This document shows, one piece after another, positions 33,201 through 44,000 of a stretch of DNA of 64,000 nt. This stretch comes from Carya illinoinensis (Eukaryota > Streptophyta > Magnoliopsida > Fagales > Juglandaceae): the NCBI RefSeq assembly GCF_018687715.1, contig NC_056762.1, positions 39,450,864 to 39,514,863 on the forward strand, given 5' to 3'. Each line of letters begins with the position of its first letter. The stretch's first letter is position 1. The position numbers were made by a program, and so were the translations under genes. The notes beneath the pieces are model-generated. The model did no database searches. It had not been told where the DNA came from and saw nothing but the letters and a program-made list of their open reading frames with translations.

Positions 33201-34726
33201 CTATCTTGTCACTCTATTATTAGTACATTTTATTGGAAACTTGCTTTCATTTTTCAAGTCTTGACCACACGACTGTATTGATATTAATGAAGTTTACAAC
33301 TAAAACACTTATGTTTCTTAAGGATTAATGCCATCCTTTTTGTTATCACTGTTTATTCATGAAGTTTTTTTAATGAAACAATATTTTTTATGCAACTAAG
33401 CAAAAATTTGATCTTTTATTTTTTATTAATTTAGTTTAATATCTACCATATGATGTGTTATAGCTTTGTGAATATTCAGGCTTATGAATAATCAAGTTTC
33501 TTTGAATGAACCTAAGGATGCATTTGATTTACATTTAATATCATAACTAATTGTTAAATGTCCTACTTTATTATAAATATAATTAAACAAAATAAAAAGG
33601 GAAAGAAAAGAGAAGTCTTTGTTCATTGAAAGTCTCTCCTAGAATATGAGACTGTTAAAACATAAGAATTATCAAATTTATTAAACTTTTTGGCATCAAT
33701 TTAAGGAATCATTATTCTAATTTTTTGGATAAGAATTAATAGGTTAACTTTTATGACTTCTTGGACATGGGTGATATTTCATTCCTGTATCCAGCTTGCT
33801 TGTAACTACTATTTCAGATTAATGTCTCAGCTTAAAATTAAAACTTTCATTGTCATGAGAGATGCTGAATGTTTTTTGGGGGGTTATTTGTTGAAACAGC
33901 TAGGTGCAGCTGAAGCTATAATATGCCTAATTGCTTCCCAGATTGCTAATGTTGGGGAAAGCATAATAGGTGCTGCGCTTCAGGAGAAGGAAGGATTTCA
34001 ATGGGTAGGCAGCCATTCCAATTATTACCTGGTTTCTTTGTATTCCCAATTGTTCTGCAAACCTTTCCAGTCCTATTCTTTGTATATTCTGATCAGTGTG
34101 TGGTGGAGGTGTTCTATTTGTTAGAATATGAGATTCTGGGTTTTGTATGACATAGTAAATATACCATTAGTCAGCCTGAACTTTGAATTAATTAAGAATA
34201 TAGGCAAGTTCGTGTAGAAGTTTTGAAGGTGTGGCTTTTTTCTGGGTTTTGCTGTGGCATGGTTGACTAACAGGATTCATATATTTGAAGTTATGAGCCC
34301 ATTCCAGCCAGAGTCCTAACAAACTTGGTTAATGGTGGTTGGGATCATATATAAGTCATCAACATTGTAAATTCGTCATATCAGTTCATTTCTATTTTTT
34401 TTTTTTTTTTTTTGGTCTTGGGGCAACAAAGTTCTAATGTTCATTCTGCCACTTTGTATAATTGGATTATGAAGAATTTCATTGGGTCCATTTTTTCTTA
34501 TATTATTGTTGCTTAACTGAATTAACTCTACAATCGAGCCTCTCTCTTTCTCTCTTTCAGCCTGACATGCTGGTCTGCTTCTGTCTTTCACTTTCATGAA
34601 CTCTGGTTCCTAAGGTCATCTTTCCGCTCTGTTTTGCAGCTCAACAATGATGTTGTCAATATTATCAATATATCCATGGGCAGCATTATAGCCGTCCTCA
34701 TGCAGCAGGTTGTTTTCCGAAACTGA
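30252..34726 (+). CDS. VTE6: VTE6-type phytyl-phosphate kinase (DUF92 membrane protein)
   Basis: Five exons join in frame: 30252-30497, 31668-31921, 33067-33190, 33900-34004 and 34640-34726, giving 271 aa. Conserved family blocks are FVLGLPILVSGLS, GIGAAFLLGTLTWRAFG, KVRMAQKEAQGVAEKRKGRR, VIGSSAAGCFCAFLSIFGVG, SFCTKLSDTVSSEIGKAYGK, TEGAVSVEGTIAGFLASFLL, ANVGESIIGA and LNNDVVNIINISMGS. The protein is hydrophobic with several membrane segments. In Arabidopsis VTE6 phosphorylates phytyl phosphate to phytyl diphosphate in the plastid for tocopherol and phylloquinone. The usual plastid transit peptide is missing from this ATG start, yet the same frame is open upstream to 30124 with Ser/Arg-rich, transit-like sequence and no ATG, so a 5' exon may be missed or the start lost. 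The introns carry a MITE and a SINE. Confidence 0.9.
31056..31232. mobile_element. MITE in VTE6 intron 1 (family C)
   Basis: The ends are inverted: 'agtctcattt' at the left and 'aaatgagacct' at the right. The interior shares 'attacaactttttcaaa', 'aaaatataataaa' and 'tctcatttaatttcatctcatc' with the MITEs at 10.7 and 38.7 kb. Confidence 0.65.
31987..32214 (+). mobile_element. tRNA-derived SINE with 20-bp target duplication, in VTE6 intron 2
   Basis: Pol III promoter boxes are intact: box A TGGCTCAAGTGG (31997-32008) and box B GGTTCAAATCC (32051-32061). The 3' part has 'gtgtacccccgggagtagtcggg', as in plant Au-like SINEs. The element is flanked by GTTATTAATGCTC(A/G)TCTTAG at 31967-31986 and 32215-32234, 19 of 20 identical. 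It is 228 bp with no long A-tail. It lies in the same orientation as VTE6 and does not touch its splice sites. Confidence 0.92.
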
Positions 34727-36646
34727 CATGTAAATTCACCTGGCATCAGTGAATTGATTAAGCTTAAGAATTAATGACCTCCAGAAATGTAGCAGACAGG
34801 ATGCCATTAACTTTCCTCATTCTTATTGTTTCCATCTTCATTTGATTGAAAAAAAACAACTTAAAGAATATGTATACATGATTCCTACTGTGGATGTGAT
34901 GTTAATATTGCTTCCAATTTTTTGTAGACCTTGGTGCAACATACATTGGATCTTTCACCCCCCAAGCTGTAACAGAACGTTTTTTTTTTTAAATATCAAT
35001 CCTCTTATAGTTGTAAGATTGCAAACCATCTTATATTTTTCTTCTCATTTCCTCTTCATTTCACCTTTTTGTTTGTTATTGACAACAATTTCATTGTTAG
35101 GGACTCGGGGTACTCTAATGGGATATTAGCTCGAATATATTTTTATGAAAAATGTTATTCATTATTCTTTTAGTAATCGTTTTCTTTTTAATCTCCTAAC
35201 GTTTATTAGACAAAGGCTAGCTTCTAGATGTTCTTTGCCTGCACATATAGAGGTAGACCTTCTTCCCGGTTAAGGAATGGGAGACCTTTATCTTGTTACA
35301 TGAATCTAATTTTCTGTCTCTTTTTCAACAATATCTTTGTCATTTGATCCAATAGCATTCCGTTAGATGGGAACAGATTTTGCCCTAGCTCCTTCGGAAC
35401 AAAGCCAGGCCACACAAAAGAAGGAAAGGTTGGCAGTCTCAAGGATAAGCGGTTGAGCAACTGAGAAGAGCTACTAGAGTAAAAGACGAGAGGAAGCGAG
35501 TGAAAAGTAAGGATAGGGAGAGGAAGATGACTATCTAAAGCCAATAGTACAGTAGGTCCTTGTAAGGCGAGTGGAAGGAAGTGACTCGATCGATAGGTTG
35601 TGGGAGTCGTGGAAACATCTTTTTCTTCCATATTTTGGACCTTGATTGATAGATAAGTGAAAATTAATTAAAATATTTTTCAATAGAGAACTGCTTTAAC
35701 CACAAAATGATCTTATAAAAATAAATTTATAAATTGACGTGGCTTGCTTGATGTGGTACGTTAAATTATAAAATTATTTTTATTATAAAGTAGATTTAAC
35801 ATATTATATGAAACTATATCAATTTATATATTTATTTTTATAAAATCTACTTGTAATTATAGCACTTTTCCTTCAATTATCCTCTATTAAGTTCATCCCG
35901 GTGTTAAACAAACAGAGTCGATGTTGAAAGGCAAACATGTGATAAACCCACGTTCTTCTTGCGTGGTTGAAAGGAAGGAAATATAATACTAAATCCATAC
36001 AGTTAATTAGACCTCAGTTTCTACCTTTTGATCAGTAGAAAAGATGACTTTCCTCTTCTTCTTTTTCCTTCCTTTCTGTTATCTTCTATAAAATAATAAG
36101 GGAAAAAGTTGCTATCTAAAAGTGAATATCATCGTTTCTCTTTTTGAAAGTTCATGATAAAGACAACTCGTTTGAAAAATGTTTTACAAAATAATGTATT
36201 TAATTAATTAGGTACCTTTTACAAGAAATGTTTTTAAAAAATAATGGATTGGTCCAATTCAAAGAAAGTAAACTAAATTTATTAGGGTAGGACCCACTTC
36301 TACATATAATTAATTTCTTACCGTTGAAAGATCTGAGAAAATTGTGATTCTGTTGCAATAATAATTATAATATTTATTAAAGGCTAAAAAAACACAGATC
36401 CATATATCAGCAAGTTTTACCCTTAAAACCATTAATTAAATGAAGATAAAGAGGCAAATTCATGTAAGCAACTCAAAACAGATGACTCCCCAGCACCTAT
36501 TGCCAGAAGATGCCAAAGTTGATGATAAGCACCTAGTTTTCAACGCCCCAGAACCACCTGAAAGCCCTCCTTAAACATGCCCTTCTTGTTTTCCCCCCTC
36601 AACAAACCTTCTAATCTACGTCACATTGTCTCTAGCCTGCCCAAAA
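34727..36646. other. Intergenic DNA between VTE6 and RID3
   Basis: No exon is supported. Contents are the VTE6 3' end, a GC-richer purine-rich island at about 35355-35632 and a family-E MITE at 35692-35864. The last 100 bp before 36647 should hold the RID3 leader. Confidence 0.5.
35692..35864. mobile_element. Small MITE with about 50-bp inverted ends (family E)
   Basis: The left arm 'tgctttaaccacaaaatgat' and 'cttataaaaataaatttata' pairs with the right arm, which read in reverse gives 'tgctataattacaagtagat' and 'tttataaaaataaatatata'. The 173-bp element has no ORF. It is related to 13263-13413. Confidence 0.75.
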
Positions 36647-37861
36647 ATGTCATCTTCCTCGCATGAAATTATCCTCACTAGTTCTCCTGATGGCCCCATT
36701 ATCGCCTATGATGCCTCCTCGGGTGCCATACTAGCCAGCTTTATTGGCAGCCGATCGCCTCGTCAAGGGCTTGTTCTTGTCGGGAACACTTTCGTTGCTG
36801 CCTCTCATATCTCCTCCGCCACAGCCTCTGCTTCCATCCACCTCTATAATTGGTGGTCTTCAAGTGCCTTCCACCACCTTCCTCTCCCCGAACCTGTTGC
36901 TCCTATCACTGCCACTTCCGATGGTTTGTATCTCTTTGCAGGTGGCCTTTCAGGCAGTATCCATGCCCTGTCAGTCCCCTCAGGGAACCTACTCAAATCA
37001 CTCACCGCTCATGAAAAACCTGTCTCTTGCCTCAAAATCAGTAATGATAGATCGCTCCTGATTTCGGGGGGCGATGATGGTGCGGTTGTTGTTGTCCCAA
37101 TCTTTCGACTTGTAGAGGCCTCAACAAATGAGAATGGAGGCAATATCATACTGCATCGATTTCCAGCACATGCTGATTCAGTTACTGACATTACTCTTGG
37201 AGTGGGGTTCTGCAACTCTACAATAATCTCTTGCTCATTGGATTGTACATGTAAGTTCTGGAATCTTTCTCGCGGGACACATCTTAGGACAGTGGCATTC
37301 CCATGCGCAATTTTTGGAGTTGCACTAGACCCAATAGAGTATGAGTTTCATGCAGCAGGGTCAGATGGTTCTCTATACAAGGGAACATTGAAGGTTGGAA
37401 GCAAAAAACTTGTTAGCCAAGGGGGAGAACTGGTGAAATGGACCCAAGAACATGATGGGGCAGTCATATCTTTGGGGCTAACAAATAAGGGGCGGAATTT
37501 GGTATCTGCAGCAGAAGATGGAAGTGTATGGATTCGGGTAATCACGACGGGAGAGATCATTATGGCTCTTAAAAATGAGATGGGGAGCATTAGTGATATG
37601 GTGGTGAGCACAGGGATTAGTTATGGCAAGGGGCATGGTGTTGGAGGGACTTCTGCAACTGCTGAATCAGGGAATTGGAGTCTTGCTGGTAGAGAGTTAA
37701 GTTTTCCCATGAAGCAGACACTAGAAATGGAAGAGATATTGACATCGGTGGCAAAGGACAGGAGCAGAACCATTGACATGCTTGAATCTGCCATCGATAT
37801 GTACGAGAAGCTCTTGGAACTCATTCTCAAAGAAGCCAAGGAAGGCACCGGCACGGGTTGA
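36647..37861 (+). CDS. RID3: WD40 protein ROOT INITIATION DEFECTIVE 3-like
   Basis: A single uninterrupted frame of 404 aa starts at the ATG with an A at -3. Two TTG-initiated codons upstream are not needed. The protein is a WD40 propeller: recognisable blades near residues 90-120 (GGLSGSIHALSVPSGNLLKS), 121-150 (HEKPVSCLKISNDRSLLISG, then GDDGAVVV), 174-207 (HADSVTDITLG; SLDCTCKFWNL) and 269-297 (HDGAVISLGLTNKGRNLVSA, then EDGSVWI). The C-terminal helix (about 358-400, METLE-type charged heptads, IDMYEKLLELILKEAKE) matches the RID3 / WDR18 / Ipi3 family. These proteins act in 60S ribosome assembly; Arabidopsis RID3 is needed for adventitious root and callus initiation. No disablement is seen. 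Confidence 0.9.
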   Translation: MSSSSHEIILTSSPDGPIIAYDASSGAILASFIGSRSPRQGLVLVGNTFVAASHISSATASASIHLYNWWSSSAFHHLPLPEPVAPITATSDGLYLFAGGLSGSIHALSVPSGNLLKSLTAHEKPVSCLKISNDRSLLISGGDDGAVVVVPIFRLVEASTNENGGNIILHRFPAHADSVTDITLGVGFCNSTIISCSLDCTCKFWNLSRGTHLRTVAFPCAIFGVALDPIEYEFHAAGSDGSLYKGTLKVGSKKLVSQGGELVKWTQEHDGAVISLGLTNKGRNLVSAAEDGSVWIRVITTGEIIMALKNEMGSISDMVVSTGISYGKGHGVGGTSATAESGNWSLAGRELSFPMKQTLEMEEILTSVAKDRSRTIDMLESAIDMYEKLLELILKEAKEGTGTG

Positions 37862-39293
37862 GGTAGCGAGTAAGAGAAAGATGTCATGTAAACTTTAAGT
37901 AGCTAAGTTTGTTATCCAAACAAATAAGGAAGGAGTAAACATTTGAAGTCGTGCAGCATCAGCACAGCTGATTTGATGGTTCCTTTTTTTTTTTTTTTCA
38001 TTTAAAAGCACAAACAAACAAAGAAATAAGCCAAATTCATTGACTTCACTTGAATTATAACCTAATACGGTACATATTGGTGTCTTTTAAAAAGACCCAT
38101 TACCTTGAACAATTCACTATATTAATAATGATTCTGCTTTTTTCTGGCCCTACACTTTACGCCAATATTGGTACAGTGGAAACAACGGACGTTTAAGGCT
38201 GTATAATATATATTTTATGCCATATTACATGTAGTTGACCAGACGATCGATAACAATTAACACACAGTTCAAGAAGGGAAAGACGCAGTGAAATCCTCGA
38301 GAATTTGAGAAGCCCTCCTCCTATACTTGCAACAAATAAATAAATAAAAAATACAAAACAGAAAGCTTTGTATTTAAATTGGCCCAAAATATGCTTGAAA
38401 TTACCACTACATACTAATTGGTAATATATATTAAAAATCAGGGTCAAATTCACATTCCCATTGTATTGTGAAGCGAAGGGCCTAAAATCAAATTGGGAAG
38501 CTAAGAAAAATGGAGAATAACTTCAATTTCTAACGCAGTAACGACAGGCCATGGATTATAGTAAAAACAGAAACGTAAACAATGCACATGACGAAACTTT
38601 TGAAGTAGATGGACAAAGGACAAAATCCACATTTGTTTGAATTGGAAAGTGGTCTCATCTCATCTCATCTCATCATTATAACTCTTTCAATTTTCCACAC
38701 AAAATATAATAAACAATTCAATTTTTTCAAATTCCAATTTAACTTTTTCAAATCTCAAAATAATAATAACAATATTTTATTTAATTTTTATTTTTTAGCT
38801 AAAACCATCCCATCTCAATTATAAATCCAAACCATCTCAGAAGAAGGTATTGGCAAGGCCATTGTGGCTAGCAAATCTTATTGAGCAGAAGAAGGTATTG
38901 GCACCGCCATTGTGGCGAGCAAATTCGTAAAGGAGAGGTAATCTTTTATTAACATGATGGCGGAGAGTCATTTTCCATGACAATGGTTGGGGGCATGGCA
39001 ACATCAATAGTGGTAACCGCTCAATATCTTCGTCTAGTAAGGACCAACACGTCGTTTATTGCAAGATCTCACAAACCCCAAAATGCAAGTGGAAAATAAG
39101 AAATATCTACTTACAGAGGGAAGTGACAGTTCAAATAACAAACATCTAGTTGGAATTACAAAGAAAGTTCAAAGTTTAAACTACTTACTAGGCTCTGAAG
39201 GAGGACAATACCTAACAATTCTATTAGCACTGCCCAAACCAGGTGCAGTCAAAACTCTGAGACATCTGAGTTATGGAACTTAGCAACAAGGGA
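37862..39293. other. Intergenic DNA between convergent RID3 and BBX22
   Basis: No gene is supported. It holds both 3' UTRs, a T-tract at 37985, and a MITE at about 38655-38835. A 26-bp near repeat 'agaagaaggtattggca' with 'gccattgtgg' occurs twice at 38840-38920. Confidence 0.55.
38655..38835. mobile_element. MITE-like repeat (family C/D)
   Basis: It begins 'ggtctcatctcatctcatctcat', has the shared AT-rich core ('aaaatataataaacaattcaa', 'acaatattttatttaa') and ends 'aaccatcccatctcaattataaatccaaacc'. The inverted ends are too diverged to fix the borders. Confidence 0.5.
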
Positions 39294-40998
39294 TTAGAGT
39301 CGTCTCCTCCGGTTCGAGATTGTACCATTATGCTGACAATGCATGGGATTCTGAACATGTGAGTGGCATATATCAGGAACAAAAAGGGTACCCTCCGATG
39401 CATTCTGACAGTTTTTCGGCCAGTATAGCCCTGAGGCAGTAGGTGGAGAAGGGACCTGCGGCACAGCCCATGAGGCCTCTGGCACCTGACCCAAGCACTC
39501 ATCATCATCCAGTTCTTCCTCAAAAGCTCTTAAAATTGGGGAATCGGATTCCCCAAGCTTGCCGCTATCAGCCTGTGCAATTAATCATCAATCAAAAAAG
39601 GCTAAAATGTCGACCGTGACTGATGTATGCACAGGTGAAACAACAAGATCATGCAAGACCAAATCTATGACAAAGCTTCAAGCTGCGTAACAATTTGCAT
39701 ATATCCATATACAACCAGGAGCTAGCAAAATCAACTAGCATAGATACTTCTAAAGAGAAGTGAGGCAGACACGTGAAATTCCACAAACACACCTCAGACT
39801 TAATATTGAACAGAGTATCACAGATACTAACACGATACATGATAGCTGTTCCAAGTTAAACATGTCTTCCAATTCAAACATGTCATTGACTTTATAAGAT
39901 ATGTCTATTATTTTAGGTAAACAATTTCCTCATCAATAAAATCCTCTATTAATCATAAAAAAAATAGGGGAAAAAATTTGTTGCAGACGGATTACAATAG
40001 GAGAGTATAAGAAAGATATACTACCATAATAAGTGCATATTTTACAATAAATTATATACTCGTTAATATGAAACTTCTGTAATTTAAGAGCAAGTTCTCC
40101 TAGATCCACATCCTTCCTAGTTATAGAGAATAATTTATGTTGAAATGTCCATCAGCAATTCATGCAACCCACTCTGATCAGCTAATGCAAAGTGCAACTC
40201 AAAAAAACTTAAGACAGAACTACGTCACTAAAGGTGGTTTGAATGTTTGATCGACAATCAATTTCATGACCAGCGAGATTCACCACACTATTGCAATCCA
40301 TATATAACATCCAAACTGACACCTCAGACTATAATCCATTGTCTTACAAATTACAAGCGATGTCCAAATGCCTGTCAACCAGTCTGATATAGAAATCATC
40401 AATGGCCATCCTAGTAGAAAGAAATTCACACTCCCAGCACAACAGAGACAAAACTCAACACTCCCAAAGCAACAAGCTAATGTGCAAAGGAAAGATTCTT
40501 GCTAATACATGACTTCCAAATTCTGGCAGCACCTCCACAAGTCTAGTTCAATTTTTTAGCTAGGGCTCACGGGCTCATGGGGCTCCTAGGACTTTGTTTA
40601 CGAGTCAAAGGTCAAGTTCAGATTCTGTTAGGAAAAGTTAGGATTGGACGGCTCCTAGGAAAAGTGGTGGCACTATTACCGACGGCTCCTTTGGCTGCAC
40701 CATCAACACAGAAAGAGTCACTGGCATCTGGCAACTATGCTGGGAGTACTCCGGCATCAATATCTGTTTGTCTCGTGAGCCCTACGTGCGTGGTGTCGCA
40801 ACCCAAACACCTGACCGCCCAGTTGGCAACGCCGTCGATACAGAAAGAGTTGATGGCATCTGGTGACTCTTGTGGGAGTACTCCGGCGTTGAGATCTTTT
40901 CCGGTGACAGGAGCTATCTCTCGTCAGGCCTTTTGTGGAGGTAAATCACAGATCTGGGAGTTCAGATCCACAGCTATCTCTCTCGTCGCTAGGAGTTC

Positions 40999-41073
<75 letters not shown>

Positions 41074-44000
41074 CAACGAAGAGGAAGTGCTTCTGGGTGG
41101 AATTGAAGGCTTTTGAGCTTTCACCAGAAACATGGCGGTCCTCAATAAATATTGTGGAGAAGAGCAAAAGGGTTTGGAGGTTTGTAGTTATGGGTCATAG
41201 TGGTATAGGGTGGCTAGTGGCTACGGTGGAAGCAGTGTTTGTAACATACGAACCTAGAATAGGACTAAAGATGAATTTAGTTAGAAATTATTTATTTATA
41301 ATTATTATGTTTATTATTTTATTTATTCATTTTATTATTTGCTTCTATTTTTTATCAGATGCTTATTATTATTTTTTTCAAATGGGCTAACAGACCGGAT
41401 TAATTAGAGTTTTTAAGGTAGTTCCCCTTGTCTTGATTCCTCTGTTGTTATCGGATGAGTTTCAAATTTTTTTAAAAGATTCTTAGATCAGAACCAACAC
41501 TCAAACTAGATCCTATCTAATCTCCTGAAGACCCACGTAAATAAGAAACCCTTCCTCCATAAAATCCCACATTACACTCTGGTTCATCACACAAAAAGAT
41601 ATGCAGAAAAATTGACTCACATAGGCTTCAAATTTTCCCAGCCACCTTCATCGACAACAAAGGACGCAGGACCACCTCCCCGCGGCAATAGAAATCGCCG
41701 ACCAGCCCTACCCCATCAAACCCACTCCTTTCAGGCAAGCCCACTGCCGTCCGCCATCCTCCCCTCCCTCTAGTTCTGTTGGCTTGACAGATTCTCTCTC
41801 CAGCTCTCCCACTCCTTCTCTTGGATCGCACCACCATTCCAAGAGGCCCAGTGGTGTCGCCAACCACTCCCAGTCACCCCTGAGTCGCCGTCGAACTCAA
41901 CCCAACCTCACACTGTAAGTCTCCTTCCTTTCTCGGTGTGCATCGCACCCTTCCCCCGTAAGCTATGCTCTTCCATTCATTTGTTTTGTTTCAGATTTCC
42001 CAAAATACTTAGGCTCATTAGGATATTTTTCCCTTAGAGCCGTTGAAACCCCTTGTTATACTTGTTCTGTTAAATTCCCTTGTTTGGGCCTTCGGACTTC
42101 CTATTTTTCTTTAAGGGTTCTAAAGTATTTTTAAAAGTATACTTTTAGTCTATTACTTTAATTAATATTCTAATTGTCTATTTAACTATATTTTTAACAA
42201 AACATTATTATGCTATACTGTAAATATAAAACCAAGGAATATCTTATGGGTTTCAAATAATATTATATATATATATATATTAATTTTTGTATAGCTGAAT
42301 AATTGTTGAATTGATTTATGGCATGATTCTAGTACTTAGAATGCTATGATATATTTTCCTAGAAATATTCATGACGATTAGCATCTTGTATAAGTAACGC
42401 GCTACAAGTTGAAAATCACGATACAGCGCTAAAAGGTAAATAGTATGATCATATAAATGCATGTGTACTGTAAATATTATTATGTATGAAAATATAATGT
42501 GCTTATGATGCCTATTTACGCTACGCCAAGAGCCAAGTCAATGTTAGATTCATTTCACGATCTTGGATAAATTATAGCATGATACTTGTATATATATACA
42601 GATTTATTGCTTGATGGAATGAATATAACATGCCACGTACGCGGTATGCAATGTAATGTTCATGTAGTATTCAAGTTGCGTATGCCATGAAATGTCCATG
42701 TAGTAATTTAAGTCAAGTATGCCATGTAATAAAATAATCAGATCATGTATGCCATGAAATGTCATAAAGTGTTTAGATCATGTCATGCTATGCTACGCCA
42801 TGTACAAGAAATGCCATGTATAAGAATATATCATATTATGCCATGCCATGTATAAGAATATGCTATGTACAAGAATGTGCCATGCTAGAAAAGTCCATAA
42901 AGTCCAAAAAGAGTTCTCATGCATTAAGAAAGATAAATATTCTATGGTAACATGGACCCAAGCATGTTTACCACAACTTATGCTAAGATGGTACCACGGA
43001 CTCAAGCGTGGTTACCACAAGTTAAGTGAAACACGGACTAAAGCATGTCTCACTCTATGTCATGCAAGCTAAGTAAAACACGAACTCAAGTGTGTTTTAT
43101 CCCATGTTATGCAAGTTAAGTGAAACACGGGCCCAAGCGTGTTTCACTCCATGTTATACAAGATAAGTATAACACAGACTCAAGCGTGTTTTACTCCATA
43201 CCATGCAAGCATGTTTCACTACATGAAAAGTTATAGGGTGTCACGAACTCAAGCGTGATTCACCATATGATTTATTCAAACAAGATAAACAAGTTATTCA
43301 TGCATTCACGTTACATGTTTGCCATGATTATATATTTTTCTGCTCATGTTAATGGTGTATAGACATGCTATAAGAATCTATGACGATATATGCATGTACT
43401 AAATTAAGTTATGATTATAAATCTGTGATGATATATGTTTGTTTGAAGGGTCTTTCAAAAATTAAGTCTATGCTAAGCTTAATAATATTTTATGGTATGA
43501 TGTACTATTTACTGAATATTCGAGTCATTTTTGTCGTCGTTTGTCTTTCTGTTTTCGTCTATGTTGATTACCACAGATGGTGATTATGATGATGCAGAGA
43601 TGGATGGCTAGGAGTAGTTCTAGTATAAAGACTTAGAGAGGAATAAGTGTCATTTACACAATGATTAAGTTTTCTTTCACATCATTTCAATAACTAGTCT
43701 TGTTTAAAACTAGCTTATGTTTTACTTTATTTTCAATTTCAAGTTTCAAAGACTATTTATGTTTTTTCAATTAAGTTTTTCAATAAATGAGCTATTTCAA
43801 AATATTGATTCTCTTTATCGGACATTATATCATGTATGTCAGTAACATTTCTATCCTACGGGAATGAGGTGTTACAGTGTTACAGGTGGAGAGACTTGGA
43901 ATTCACAAAACACTTGCTCGAAGGTAACAGAGCCTTTATGGCTAAACAAGGCTCCAATGTACATGGTAGATATCTGAGTGTTATCGAATATGATGGAGGA

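Larger units (their letters stand above)
41240..43876 (+). mobile_element. Solo LTR with perfect 5-bp target duplication
   Basis: The element starts TGTAACATACGAACC and ends GGAATGAGGTGTTACA, so the termini are the inverted pair TGTAACA / TGTTACA. GTGTT flanks it on both sides (41235-41239, 43877-43881). No primer-binding site, polypurine tract or internal coding region is present within the 2,637 bp, and the LINE resumes on the far side, so this is a solo LTR left by recombination between two LTRs. Size and ends fit a Ty3/gypsy family. Internal repeats lie at 42630-43260. Confidence 0.88.

Noticed and set aside
35296..35631. 111-codon minus-strand frame
   Set aside because: Its coding look comes from a purine-rich strand with few stops. 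There is no domain and no splice context.
40577..41116. 179-codon frame with an internal repeat
   Set aside because: It runs into a TC microsatellite, contains a DNA-level duplication and lies where the LINE 5' region is expected. No domain is recognisable.
42950..43260. CRISPR-like array
   Set aside because: Repeat and spacer are not distinct, units diverge continuously and the DNA is plant nuclear; it is a minisatellite inside an LTR.
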